The position numbers were made by a program, and so were the translations under genes. Of a DNA stretch of 64,000 bases, positions 19,067-28,207 are shown piece by piece. The stretch spans positions 186,001-250,000 of the forward strand of contig CAKKNE010000004.1 in the NCBI GenBank assembly GCA_918797485.1, given 5' to 3'. The first letter of the stretch is position 1, and each line of letters starts with the position of its first letter. This DNA comes from Pelagomonas calceolata. Lineage: Eukaryota > Sar > Pelagophyceae > Pelagomonadales > Pelagomonadaceae. Below the pieces are notes generated by a model. That model worked only from the letters and a program-made list of their open reading frames with translations. It made no database searches and was not told the DNA's origin.

Positions 19067-20893
19067 ATGGCGCCGCAGCACGCATTACTGCTGGTCACAC
19101 TGCTCACAGATGCCCTACACCTCCCAAGACGACCATTAGTCTTCGTCACGCCGCCCGGCTGGGCCGCGGCCGACCGCCGCGCCGACCTCGAACGCGTCGC
19201 GCGCGCCGCGGCGAAGGGCGGCGCGTCGCTGGTGCAGCTGCGCGACGCCGACGCGTCGAGGGACGAGTTGCAATCCGCCGCCGCCGCCGTGCGAGACGCG
19301 TTGCAAGGTACGGACTGCTCCGTAGTAATCAACGGCGTCGAACACCTGCCCGAGCGAAAGTGGCGAGCAGCAACAGAGCGACCAAATGGCCCGCTGGGCT
19401 GCTCGGCGCATTCGGTGGAGGCGGTCCTCGCGGCCGCCGCGTTGGGTGCGGACTACGTGCAGCTCGGCACCATGTTCGCGACGCAGACGCACCCCGGAAA
19501 AATACCCGAGGGGCCCGGCCTCGCGACCGAGTGCCGCCGCGCGCTCGACGAGCGAGAAGCGCCGCCTTTGTTGATCGGCGTCGGCGGCGTCGACGCGACG
19601 AACGCTGCAAAACTCATCGAGGCGGGCTGCGACGGCGTCGCGGTGATTCGGGGTATTTCGGATGCGCGCGACCCGGAGGCCGCGGCGCGGGCCATCTGCC
19701 GGGCGCTCGCCGGCGCCGGCACCCGTATTTCGAAGGCCGCCCAAAATACCAGAGCTGAGACGACCGCCCAAAATGCGGCGGACGTGCGTGAGCTGATGCG
19801 GACGCGGCTCTCCATGACCGAGGCGGAGCTGGATAGGATGGTGCGGCGTCGGCCCTTGGGCGCCAGAGCGACAGCGGAGCCGAAGCTCGACTGGCTACAG
19901 ACGCGCCTCGAACTAAGCGACGCGGGGCTGAAGAAGATGGTTCTGATGCAGCCGCAACTGCTGACGCAGAGCGTCGAGAAAATGGAGTCGAATTGTGACT
20001 GGCTACAGCGACGCCTCGACCTGGACGATTCGGGACTGAAGAAGGTCGTGTTGGAGAATCCGTCTCTACTGGCCTTCAGCGTCGAGGACAACATGGCGCC
20101 GAAGCTCAACTGGCTACAGGATCGTCTTAATTTGGACGCGGCGCAGCTAAAGAAGGTGGTGCTAGGGCGCCCGTCATTGCTGGGCTACAGCGTCGAGGAC
20201 AACATGGCGCCGAAGCTGGATTGGCTGCAGACGCGCCTCGAACTGGACGCGGCGCAACTAAAGAAGCTTGTTGTGGCGCAGCCGACACTGCTGGGCTACA
20301 GCGTCGATGCCAACATGGCGCCGACACTCGACTGGCTGCAGACACGTCTGGACCTGGACGACGCGGGGCTGAGGAAAGTGGTTCTGGTGAAACCTCAACT
20401 GCTGAACTACAGCGTCGAGGACAACATGGCGCCGACACTCGAGTGGCTCCAGACGCGTCTCGACCTGGATGACGAACAGCTGAGAAAGGCGGTTCTGAGG
20501 CTTCCGCCGCTGCTGGGCTACAGCGTCGAGGACAACATGGCGCCGAAGCTCGAGTGGCTACAGACGCGTCTCGAACTGGACGAGGCGCAGCTGAGGAAGA
20601 TGGTTTTGACGCTTCCGGCACTGCTAAGCTATAGCGCCGAGACCAACATGGCGCCGAAGCTCGCCTATCTTGAGCGGGAAACCGGCCTCTCGCGTTCCGA
20701 GCTTCGCGATCGCGTTCTGATATTTCCACAAATTATCAGCTACAGTCTAGAAAAGCGATACCGCCCGCGCCTCGAGGCGTGCCGCGCGGCCGGCGTCGAC
20801 GCGGAGTACGTCCTCACCTACGTCTCGAAAACGGACGAGAAATTCTACGAGCTCCTCGAGAAGAAGAAGGACGCCGTCGGGGAAACAATGTGA
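19067..20893 (+). CDS. ThiE/TenI-like domain fused to mTERF repeats
   Basis: 608 residues in one exon. The N-terminus, MAPQHALLLVTLLTDALHLP, is a signal or plastid-entry peptide. Residues ~24-230 are a thiamine-phosphate-synthase-like TIM barrel: GASLVQLRDADASRDEL, GCSAHSVEAV, GADYVQLGTMFATQTHPGK and PPLLIGVGGVDATNAAKLI, then AGCDGVAVIRGI. After a linker, residues ~270-570 are eight 36-residue mTERF repeats (LDWLQTRLELDxAQLKKxVL.. PxLLGYSVEDNMAPK), an organelle nucleic-acid-binding solenoid, encoded by a 108-bp tandem DNA repeat. mTERFs regulate plastid or mitochondrial gene expression. ThiE joins the thiazole and pyrimidine moieties of thiamine. A fusion of the two is unfamiliar to me. Confidence 0.85.
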   Translation: MAPQHALLLVTLLTDALHLPRRPLVFVTPPGWAAADRRADLERVARAAAKGGASLVQLRDADASRDELQSAAAAVRDALQGTDCSVVINGVEHLPERKWRAATERPNGPLGCSAHSVEAVLAAAALGADYVQLGTMFATQTHPGKIPEGPGLATECRRALDEREAPPLLIGVGGVDATNAAKLIEAGCDGVAVIRGISDARDPEAAARAICRALAGAGTRISKAAQNTRAETTAQNAADVRELMRTRLSMTEAELDRMVRRRPLGARATAEPKLDWLQTRLELSDAGLKKMVLMQPQLLTQSVEKMESNCDWLQRRLDLDDSGLKKVVLENPSLLAFSVEDNMAPKLNWLQDRLNLDAAQLKKVVLGRPSLLGYSVEDNMAPKLDWLQTRLELDAAQLKKLVVAQPTLLGYSVDANMAPTLDWLQTRLDLDDAGLRKVVLVKPQLLNYSVEDNMAPTLEWLQTRLDLDDEQLRKAVLRLPPLLGYSVEDNMAPKLEWLQTRLELDEAQLRKMVLTLPALLSYSAETNMAPKLAYLERETGLSRSELRDRVLIFPQIISYSLEKRYRPRLEACRAAGVDAEYVLTYVSKTDEKFYELLEKKKDAVGETM

Positions 20894-20913
20894 TGAATAA
20901 ATACTGTTGTGTG

Positions 20914-21927
20914 TTACCAGGTCGCAAACTTTGGGTCCGGCGCGGCCTCGAGGTCCTCGACGCCCGCAGGCTCGGGGCACTCGTCGAGGAGCCAGGACTG
21001 CAGATCGAGCGGCGACGTGAAGACGTCCTCGCCGCCCAGGCCCAACGCGCGCATTCGATGATGCGCGGCCGAGCCGAGCGCGGACTGGGCAGCCGCTAGT
21101 ACCGCAGACACATCTTCCACTGCCGGCGAAGCACCCATTCTCCGGAACCCCTTCAAATGGGACCAGGAAGACGGGTGCTCCCGCGGGTCCGCGTCCAGTT
21201 CAATAATGAACCTGTGTAGATATCAAATTTCGCGGCGCGTCTCCGCCACTGCCGAGTCTAACATTCACGCCATCAACGCGACGCCTGCTCGATGGCGTGG
21301 AGGCGTCGCGTCGATGGCGTGGCAGTGTGGGTCTTACACCACTCGATTCAGTCATCACGGCCGCTTTGTCGACGAAGGTGCATCCGACTCACTGGTTGAT
21401 TTCCACACAGTAATGAACGAGCCGGCGCAGTTGTCCCGCAGCACCGCGGCCGCGGCGTCGGCGGCGGCAGACCCCACGCAGACGCACGACACGCAGTCCA
21501 GCGCCTCCGCGAGGGCCGTCAACGACCCGGGGATGTCGTCCTTCACGAGGTCGCCGCAGACGCCGCGCTGAATCCCGTAGGGCGGCCCGCCCTCCTCGTA
21601 GAACGAGCAGGCGTTCTTCAGCCTCTGCTCCGTCGTCGCGTCCACGGACCGGCGCGGGTCCAATCCACCCATGAAGTCGGAGGACAGCGTCGACGACAGC
21701 GTCCGCCGCTCGAACGGATCTTTAAGGAGCGCCACCGGCTCCTTGAGCCCCGAGGCCCAGAGCCCCTTGAGCCGCTGCAGGTAGCCGTAGGTCGTCGCGC
21801 CGAGCTGCGTGCCGCAGGACAGGACGCCGACGTTTTCGCGGCCGCGGGCCGGGTCTTTGGCTGCGCCGCGCGGCGTCAGCGCTGATACCGTTTGCAGTGC
21901 ATAGATGAGGAGGAATTGGAGACGCAT
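20914..21927 (-). CDS. Secreted or plastid-targeted protein of unknown function, two exons
   Basis: Exon 1 is 21419-21927 and exon 2 is 20914-21211. Splicing at a GT in the target duplicate and the AG of the introner gives 268 residues in frame (CAGSFI then IELDADPRE). The N-terminus, MRLQFLLIYALQTVSALTP, is a clear signal peptide ending in an ASAF-like SALTP, compatible with plastid import. The mature part has several Cys (CSFYEEGG, GVCGDLV, LDCVSCVCVGSAAAD) and alternating Ala-rich helices. No family is recognised. Only 20 bp separate its stop from that of the ThiE/mTERF gene. Confidence 0.75.
21212..21410 (-). mobile_element. Introner with perfect 8-bp target duplication
   Basis: 199 bp with inverted ends (CTGTGTAGATATCAAATT at one side, TTGATTTCCACACAG at the other). 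It is flanked by identical TAATGAAC at 21204-21211 and 21411-21418. The interior holds a hairpin built on CGCCATC(G/A)ACGCGACG and CTGCTCGATGGCGTGG. The spliced intron is 21212-21418. Confidence 0.9.
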
Positions 21928-22125
21928 CGTTGGGCGTGGTTCGCTTCGTTCGACGCGTATCGTCTCTGTAGCAGGGAGAGCCCTTTAGGATTTTTTGTCC
22001 AGAGACTTGCACTGGAAGCTCGGAGAGGGCTGTGGCGGAGAGCAGAGACCTAAGATCGCTCCACGGCAGCCTTGCTAGCATCGATTGTACAGCGCAACCG
22101 CTTCGATTGGCGTCTGGCTTTGCTT

Positions 22126-22149
22126 GCTAGTGTGTTACAGGCCGCTAGC
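22126..22149 (+). promoter_or_regulatory. Common upstream element before the SAP/CvfB-like gene
   Basis: GCTAGTGTGTTACAGG followed by CCGCTAGC, in gene orientation, only 45 bp before the ATG at 22194. This is the closest spacing in the window. Confidence 0.6.
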
Positions 22150-22193
22150 TAAAGGTGCTTTTGCGGACGCAGTACTCCCGTCAGCCCGAATCA

Positions 22194-22988
22194 ATGCGTC
22201 TACAGACCGCAGGAATAGTAATGTTCGCAATGCGGGCGCGAGCGCTGCTCGCACCCATGCGTACGCGCGTGTCTGCCGGCGCTGCCAGCCGCTGCAAGTC
22301 CTCGCAGCGATTGCGGACGCTTGCGGCGTCGCGCGCGGACCTGGAGGGTCTAACGGTGCCCGTGCTAAAAGATAGACTTCGAGCACAAGGTTTGAAAGTC
22401 GGCGGAAAGAAACAGGAGCTCGTCGAACGCCTCCTCGAGAGCGCGCCCGCGCCCGCGGCGCCCGCAGCGCCCGCAGCGCCCGCACCGGTCAAGCAGACGA
22501 AGCCTCGACGCGGCGACGGCCGCCCGCACGCGAACCCGCACAACGCCGAGCGCTGCGAGGCCGAGATCGTGTCGTTCGGGCCGCTGGGAGCCTCCGTCGT
22601 CGTCGAGTTCCGCGACGGAAGATTCGGGGAGGGGCTCGTCCTGCAGAAGGAGCTCCAATATTTACGAGAGTCGCGGCGGGGCGCGGGAGCGGAGCTTGGG
22701 GAGATGGTGTCGGCGTTTGCGGCGCCGTCGCCGACCGTCGAGGACAAGTACGACGTCTTCCTGCGGCCGCCGTCGGCGGAAGGGAAGAATCGCGACGCCG
22801 CGGCGCTGATCCTCGCGGAATTAGAACGGCGCGGCGGCAAGCTCGACGTCGGCGACAAATCCTCACCCGAGGACATCGCTGCGATTTTACCGGGCCTCTC
22901 GAAGTCCGTCTTCAAGAACGCCGTCGGCAACCTGTACCGCGCGAAGAAGGTCGTGCCGGGGCGGCACGAGGTGCGACTGGCGGAGTAA
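22194..22988 (+). CDS. SAP-domain protein with S1-like and CvfB-type winged-helix regions
   Basis: 264 residues. The N-terminus (MRLQTAGIVMFAMRARALL) looks like an organelle presequence. Residues ~45-80 are a SAP motif (LEGLTVPVLKDRLRAQGL, then KVGGKKQELVERLL), a nucleic-acid-binding helix pair. After an Ala/Pro linker comes a short beta-rich S1-like piece (AEIVSFGPLGASVVVEF ... GLVLQKELQYL). The C-terminus matches the CvfB/YitL winged helix: YDVFLRPP, ILAELERRGGKL, DKSSPEDIAAILPGLSKS and FKNAVGNLYRAKKV. CvfB proteins are RNA-binding regulators in bacteria, so an organellar RNA-binding role is inferred. Confidence 0.75.
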   Translation: MRLQTAGIVMFAMRARALLAPMRTRVSAGAASRCKSSQRLRTLAASRADLEGLTVPVLKDRLRAQGLKVGGKKQELVERLLESAPAPAAPAAPAAPAPVKQTKPRRGDGRPHANPHNAERCEAEIVSFGPLGASVVVEFRDGRFGEGLVLQKELQYLRESRRGAGAELGEMVSAFAAPSPTVEDKYDVFLRPPSAEGKNRDAAALILAELERRGGKLDVGDKSSPEDIAAILPGLSKSVFKNAVGNLYRAKKVVPGRHEVRLAE

Positions 22989-23297
22989 TTGTGTGTGGCT
23001 ATTAGTCTCCGTATCATCTACTCGTATCGACCACGACGCCCGCGGGCTCACTGCGCGCGGCGCGCTCTTCGCAGCCAAACGGGTTTCGTTCTTTTGGACA
23101 GTTGTCAGCCAGTTATCTAGAGGGCTCTTGGAGGGCGTGCGCCGCGCCGCGCCCGTGCTGCACCATTGCCTCGGGCCCGAGCCCATGCTGCCGCGAAACC
23201 GCCGCCGACACTTCTCCGAGCCCGCGAGCCTCGCCCGGCGCCCGAAACACCGTCGGACGAACGCGGACGCCGTCGAGGATGCGCGCGTAGCCTATCG
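22989..23297. other. Intergenic region, no gene seen
   Basis: 309 bp after the SAP/CvfB-like stop. GC-rich, without a recognisable signal; open frames here have the composition of chance GC-rich DNA. Confidence 0.4.
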
Positions 23298-23507
23298 ATG
23301 TTCAGGACCCCAGACCCGGCTAACGCGGGCACCTTCATCGACCCTCCGCCGCCTTCGAACGACGACGTGCCGCCGCCGCCGCGCGCGCGCGCGAGGCGTC
23401 GTGCCGCCGCCGAGGAGGCCGTGGAGGAGGATGCGCCGCAGCCGCCGCCGAAGAAGCCGAGGAGACGCTCGCCGCGGAACTTCACAGAGGATATGAAGTA
23501 TTGGTAA
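23298..23507 (+). CDS. Small Pro/Arg-rich open frame, possibly a first exon
   Basis: 69 residues from ATG: MFRTPDPANAGTFIDPP, a Pro/Arg/Ala low-complexity centre with a PPKKPRRR stretch, then NFTEDMKYW. The stop sits inside TGG|TAATG, which could equally be a 5' splice site (G|GTAATG), so it may be the first exon of a longer gene. No downstream exon is recognised. Confidence 0.3.
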   Translation: MFRTPDPANAGTFIDPPPPSNDDVPPPPRARARRRAAAEEAVEEDAPQPPPKKPRRRSPRNFTEDMKYW

Positions 23508-23690
23508 TGTCTAGTACTCTACGCTCGTAAGACTACGGGGGCTGCGCCTTACTCAAACGAAGAGCTTCCGCCGCGCCCGGACCGAGTCCCTCCAACTATG
23601 CGTCCCGAGATCGACGTGTGATTCCAGACCGCCGAACGTTGAATCGTATTTCCTCTCTCGAGCCATCCCTCGACTAAAGCATTATAAACA

Positions 23691-24149
23691 CTACTTGCAC
23701 CGTGACGTTACGGCCGGGGGAGGCGCGCGCCGCCGCGCATCGCGCACGAGGCCCTCGATGTGCCGCGCGTCGCCCGCGGCAAGCTTCGCCGCCCGCGCGC
23801 AGGCCCGCACCTTCTTCTCGGCCGCCTGGCACCGCTTCAGCGCGGTCTTGGACCGCTCCGCGAGGGACGCCACCAGGCGCGAGTCGTGATCGCGCGCGGC
23901 CTGCTTCCGCGCGAAGCGTTGGTTCTGCCGCGCGCGGACCGCCTCGTCTCGTTTCGACTGGGCCTCGCGCCGCTCCCGCGCCAACCTATCGGCCTTCAAT
24001 TGTTCCGTCTTGCGCCGGCGCGCCTGGAGCAGGGCCGTCTCCTCGTCGGCGGCGCCGTCGTAGCAGGCCACGACGTCGTCGATCGTCACGCCGCGACCCG
24101 CGAAGTTCTTCGCGCAGCGCCAGCTCGTGACGTTGTTTTCAGCTCCCAA
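23691..24149 (-). CDS. Lys/Arg/Ala-rich helical protein fragment, 5' end unclear
   Basis: A minus-strand frame of about 150 codons with coding-like helical composition ([40 protein letters not shown]). It has no convincing ATG start, and its first ~15 codons overlap, antisense, the PP1-derived piece at 24106-24282. It may be the 3' part of a gene whose upstream portion was lost or replaced near 24100. Function unknown. Confidence 0.4.
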   Translation of the reverse strand: MGAENNVTSWRCAKNFAGRGVTIDDVVACYDGAADEETALLQARRRKTEQLKADRLARERREAQSKRDEAVRARQNQRFARKQAARDHDSRLVASLAERSKTALKRCQAAEKKVRACARAAKLAAGDARHIEGLVRDARRRAPPPAVTSRCK

Positions 24150-24282
24150 TTACTGCGGCGAGTTCGACAACTCGGGCGCGGTCATGAGCGTCGACGCGTC
24201 GCTGATGTGCAGCTTCCACATCCTCAAGCCGCGGTCGGCCGCGCCGGGCACGCCGGACACCGTCGGCCGCGGCGCGCGGTGA
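24106..24282 (+). pseudogene. Isolated 3' piece of a PP1-type Ser/Thr phosphatase gene
   Basis: The plus frame reads [20 protein letters not shown] then [20 protein letters not shown] and KP. This is the conserved C-terminal block of the protein phosphatase 1 catalytic subunit, including the SAPNYC motif that forms the beta12-13 loop over the active site. It is followed by a short tail and a TGA. The frame is closed by a TAG at 24061-24063, and none of the metal-binding motifs (GDxHG, GDxVDRG, GNHE) is seen upstream within several kb. It is either a stray gene fragment or the last exon of a rearranged gene. Confidence 0.75.
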
Positions 24283-24518
24283 GAGCCGCGCGCGCCTGTA
24301 TCTATAGAGTTTAATCGCTCGGTTCCGCCAGGTAGTTTCACTCTCGCGTCCGGATCGCGTCAGCCCAAAACCCGACCTCGAGCGCGCTTACGCGCTGCTC
24401 GATGAATCGGCGACGCGCGGTCTCCCCCCGCCCTGGGCAGGGGCTCCGCCCACTAATCCTAGCACCGTAACAAATTTCAGACGACTATATTTACTTCCCT
24501 ACCACCTAGCACTCTACT
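24283..24518. other. Intergenic region, no gene seen
   Basis: Contains inverted-repeat stretches (GAGCGCGC..GCGCTGCTC near 24391-24411; GGGCAGGGGCTCCGCCC near 24434) and A/C-rich CTACC runs near the helicase stop. No gene is evident. Confidence 0.35.
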
Positions 24519-27062
24519 CTACCACCCGTCCGGCCCCGCCCGCCGCACGGACCGCTGCGACTGCGACACCGTCCCGCTCATCATACCCCCGCCACCCATC
24601 AACGCCGCCAATGATAGCCCGCCCCGCGGTCGCGGCGTCGCCGGCGCGCCCGGCGCCGCGTCTTGTTGCTCGCACCACGCGCGTAGGGCATCTAACTTCG
24701 GCGGAATATATAAAGTGCGCCGCGCGCGCGTCACGGCCACGTGCCAGGCATTAATTTCCTCGGCGTGGACAAACGACACCGGGTCCCCCAGATCATCGAC
24801 GAAGGGAGCAAAATCATCATGCACCACAACCGTGTCCCACTCCAGACCCTTGGCTTTATGGGACGTCGTGAACACGACCGCGCGCTGCCTCCCCTCCTCC
24901 GTCGCGCCGCGCTGGGCCGCCCGCCGCAACGCCGCGGCGAGCTTGCCCGCCTGGGGGCCCCACCTTCGACATAATTCAAAGGCGTCTCTGACATTGCGCT
25001 CGACGAGACTCCCCTTGCCATCACCCGAATCTTCGTCCTGGACGGCGCGCTCCAACTCCGGAAAACTCGACCACTTGCGCACGGCCCGCGACTCCGGCGG
25101 CCGACCCGCCCTCAGGTCGGCGACGTCCTCGAGCGTCCGCAACTGGTTGGCCAGCAACTGTTGTCCTTTATCGCCGGCGAAGGCGATGGCCGCGTCCTCG
25201 GCGAAGGGATCGAACGTCGCGTCGTCCCCCTTCTCCGGCGCGAGACCACACACCTTCGCCGCCGCGTCGACGGCGCCCCGGTTCGACCGGCAGATATAGG
25301 CGTAGGGCGGCGTCGGCAGGCCGCTCTCCCCCCACGACTTGACGACGGAGTCCTTCTCTGAAGAACCTTTGGGCCCCAGTCCGACGACAGGCGTGTACGA
25401 AAAGGTCCGGTCGTAGCGCCGCTTCGTCGCGAGCAACCGATTCGCCTCGCGCGCGATCGACGGCCCGAACCGAAAGCTTCGAGCTAACGCGAACTCCGTG
25501 TCCGCCTCGCCGAACCGCGCCGTGTCCCTTAATGCATCCGCCGAAGCTCCTCTAAAACCATATAAAGCTTGCGCGGGATCGCCCACGAGCACGACAGCCG
25601 TCGGGCCCCGCTTCCTCTGGATGTCGACGACGGCCAACATACATTCATCTAGATCCTGGGCCTCGTCCAGCAATAACACGTGGGGCGGCGGCCCGCCGCC
25701 CCAGCCCCACCCCAATTTCTCGTCCGGGTGCTGGCGCAGGCGCTTGAGGGCCACCTTCTGCATCACGTTCTGCGTACAAGCGATCGTCGCGTCGTCGGGG
25801 TCCGCGGCCCGCTTATAAAGCTCCTTCGCCCAGCGCGAGCAGTAGGGTCTCAAGCTACCAGAAGGAGGCGCGTGTTTCGATCTAAAAGCGTCGTCGGCTC
25901 GCACTACATCTCTTGGAACGTGCTTTTCTTTGACGTCGTCATCCGCAGAATTGCAGAAGTTCTCGACCGTGCGCCAGGCGCTTCGCGCCAAGGATCTCCT
26001 CAGCGTGTCCGCGGCCTTCTGCTTCGCTTCTCGATCTCCCTTGAGTTTTTGCGACGAGATGCGGTCCTCGGCAATGTCGCCCAGGCCCAGAGCGTCGAGG
26101 ATGGTCGCGAGGGCCTCCATGGTCTGGGGCAATCGCGTCGGGCACTCGAGGCGGTCGCGGCCGGCGTCGCGCTCGCCCTTTTGGACGAAGGCCAGTAAAG
26201 CGGAGTTGATGGACCGCGCGTCGACGCCGTATCTAGTGGTACGCCCGCCGAAGCGCTGGGCCGCGTCGGCGGCGGCCGAGCGGTTGAAGGTCCAGTAGCT
26301 GAGCTTGAGCCAGGGCTGCTCGCCCTCCTTGGGCTTCGCCTGTGTGGGAAGGCTCCCGTACGCGCCTGCTGCCCGTCCCTCGTCACACGCGTCGACGGTC
26401 CGCGGGTCGCGTCGACGTATATGGACGCCGGGCCGCGCTGACGCCGCGAGGTTCGCCGCGAGCGCCGCGAGCGTCGTCGTCTTGCCCGTCCCGGCGTGCG
26501 CCACGACCCGCACGAGCTTGCCGCGGCGGTCCGCGGCCCAGGCCGGCGGCCGCCAGGCCGCGACGGCGCGCTGGTCCGCCGTGAGCTGGCACGGGACGGG
26601 CGGCGGCGCCGGTGGCGCGCGTGTCGTGCCGCCCGTGCTGCCGCTCCGGGGCGGCGCCCGCGTCGTGCCGCCCGTGGAACCGCTCGTCGCCGTCCGGGCC
26701 TTGGCCTGGCTCGCCTCGAAGGCCGCCGCCGCCTCGGCCTCGCGCTCCCGCCGCAGCTCGTCCTCGTCCTCGGGCTCAACGTCCCATTCCGGCGTCGGGG
26801 GCCGCGGCGTCGGCGCGGCGCCGCGGCGCCGCGGTTGTTTTTGCGACGGCTGCGTCAGGCGCGCGTTCTCGCGGAGCACGGGCCGCGCCTCGGCGCAGGG
26901 CCGCTTCGCCGGGCGCTGCGGCGGCCGCGGCTTCGCCGCGCGGCTCTTCTTCTGGGCCGGCGGCGCCACCGTCGGCGCGACCTCGTAGGTGACCTCCTCC
27001 TCGCTGTCGTCGGACTCTACTATCCTCCGGCGGCGGCGTTGCGGGCGGTTGGGCGCTTGCAT
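24519..27062 (-). CDS. UvrD-like superfamily 1A DNA helicase, FBH1-related
   Basis: 847 residues from the ATG at 27062. Residues 1-155 are basic and disordered, with an SDDSEEE acidic patch and a duplicated GSTGGTTRAPP. The helicase core follows: Q-motif LTADQRAV (~160), Walker A AHAGTGKTTTL (~188), an alpha-helical insertion, Walker B LLLDEAQDLD, motif III GDPAQALYGFRGA, motif IV SFRFG, motif V TSHKAKGLEWDTVVV and motif VI VAVTRARRTLYI. The SHKAKGLEWD and DEAQDLD forms are typical of FBH1, an anti-recombinogenic 3'-5' helicase that dismantles Rad51 filaments; no F-box is visible. Likely nuclear. A further 86 in-frame codons upstream without an ATG were excluded. Confidence 0.88.
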   Translation of the reverse strand: MQAPNRPQRRRRRIVESDDSEEEVTYEVAPTVAPPAQKKSRAAKPRPPQRPAKRPCAEARPVLRENARLTQPSQKQPRRRGAAPTPRPPTPEWDVEPEDEDELRREREAEAAAAFEASQAKARTATSGSTGGTTRAPPRSGSTGGTTRAPPAPPPVPCQLTADQRAVAAWRPPAWAADRRGKLVRVVAHAGTGKTTTLAALAANLAASARPGVHIRRRDPRTVDACDEGRAAGAYGSLPTQAKPKEGEQPWLKLSYWTFNRSAAADAAQRFGGRTTRYGVDARSINSALLAFVQKGERDAGRDRLECPTRLPQTMEALATILDALGLGDIAEDRISSQKLKGDREAKQKAADTLRRSLARSAWRTVENFCNSADDDVKEKHVPRDVVRADDAFRSKHAPPSGSLRPYCSRWAKELYKRAADPDDATIACTQNVMQKVALKRLRQHPDEKLGWGWGGGPPPHVLLLDEAQDLDECMLAVVDIQRKRGPTAVVLVGDPAQALYGFRGASADALRDTARFGEADTEFALARSFRFGPSIAREANRLLATKRRYDRTFSYTPVVGLGPKGSSEKDSVVKSWGESGLPTPPYAYICRSNRGAVDAAAKVCGLAPEKGDDATFDPFAEDAAIAFAGDKGQQLLANQLRTLEDVADLRAGRPPESRAVRKWSSFPELERAVQDEDSGDGKGSLVERNVRDAFELCRRWGPQAGKLAAALRRAAQRGATEEGRQRAVVFTTSHKAKGLEWDTVVVHDDFAPFVDDLGDPVSFVHAEEINAWHVAVTRARRTLYIPPKLDALRAWCEQQDAAPGAPATPRPRGGLSLAALMGGGGMMSGTVSQSQRSVRRAGPDGW

Positions 27063-27261
27063 TTTTGCGGTCGGCTCAGTGCGTTTTTTTTGCTGTGGGC
27101 TTTGCAGCGCCTGGCGCGGCGCGGGGAGCGAATGAAACCGCCGGCTCTTCGCACAGCCGTGGTGTGTAGCCCTCGCAGCACTGCTGCTGGCCGGCTTCAG
27201 GCCTGAAGCCGCCGTGCGCCGCAATAGGGCGCCGAACCGCGCTTGGGCCGGCTGGGACCGA

Positions 27262-27285
27262 TCGTAGCGGTGTAAGACACTAGCC
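27262..27285 (-). promoter_or_regulatory. Common upstream element before the helicase gene
   Basis: On the minus strand it reads GGCTAGTGTCTTACACCGCT, in gene orientation, about 205 bp before the helicase ATG. Confidence 0.5.
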
Positions 27286-27917
27286 AGCAAACTCGAACGC
27301 GCATGCAGCCGTTTGAGCATCCTTCAGTTCGCTACTGGTCCAAAGTGACAAATGGGACACTTCCTGGGGGGCGAAAAAGGTAATTTTTTTAATTCGCGAT
27401 TTTGACGTCTCCGCCGTGACGGCCGCGTCGATGGAATCCTGTCCATCCACGGCCCGGAGGTCTCCCTGGGGTCGCCTAGGGTCGGTATTAGACGTGCGCA
27501 ACCGCCTACGCCGCCGCTGCCAGCGTAAGATACATCTCCCAAGGTCCTTTGCGCTCCAGTGCACCGGACCACGATTTGCCAAAGTTTTGGATCCAGAGCT
27601 CTCCGGAGAGCCCCAAGCACCGGCGCATGCGGCGTAGGGGACCACCCGACCCCAGACCTGTCCCGGAGGGCGCCCGCGAGCCGATCTACATCCGAAAAAA
27701 GTAAATAGTTTGGACCCGATGGCGCCCCGTCCCCGTAAAAAACGTTAATTACCCGAGGCCCCCCAGGAATCGTAATAGCGGTCTCGTCGGACCCCGTACT
27801 ACCCCAGCGATAGTCAATTACAAGTATATGACATCTACATTATAAGAAGGGTACTTTTGGCTGCCCACGCCCGGGACGTGAACATCTTTATCTGGACCTC
27901 GCGCAAGTCGGTCGGTC

Positions 27918-28043
27918 ATGGAACAAACGATCGCATCATGGTTCATGGTGATGGTACACGGGCTGATGGTCGCAGTTCCAGTTTTCTGTGCCATATTGAA
28001 GCGATCGTGCGGTCGGGAGACCGAGAAGGCGCGGAGACCCTAA
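27918..28043 (+). CDS. Small single-pass membrane ORF, copy 1
   Basis: 41 codons from ATG. A Met/Val-rich hydrophobic segment (WFMVMVHGLMVAVPVFCAIL) is followed by a basic tail (KRSCGRETEKARRP). The 15 bp before the ATG are almost identical to those before the start of copy 2 at 28208, and the frames align codon for codon. It may be a micropeptide gene or a coincidence of a duplicated non-coding segment. Confidence 0.3.
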   Translation: MEQTIASWFMVMVHGLMVAVPVFCAILKRSCGRETEKARRP

Positions 28044-28207
28044 GGTGAAAGAAATCAAATGTAGTAGTCGCTCAGGCCGGTTATCTGGCCCGTCCCACAA
28101 CTAAAGCGCCTGAAACGCAAATTTATTTTACAACTCACCGGTCTGGGGCCTTTCCGGTGCTCCGTCTACGCACCGTCGTCCGCGGAGAACGGGCAAGTCG
28201 GTCGATC

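Noticed and set aside
24150-24341. 63-codon minus-strand frame opposite the PP1 piece
   Set aside because: Antisense to clear PP1 homology on the plus strand.
27280-27645. 121-codon minus-strand frame in the AT-rich island
   Set aside because: Starts at a non-ATG codon and its composition is random-looking; no motif recognised.
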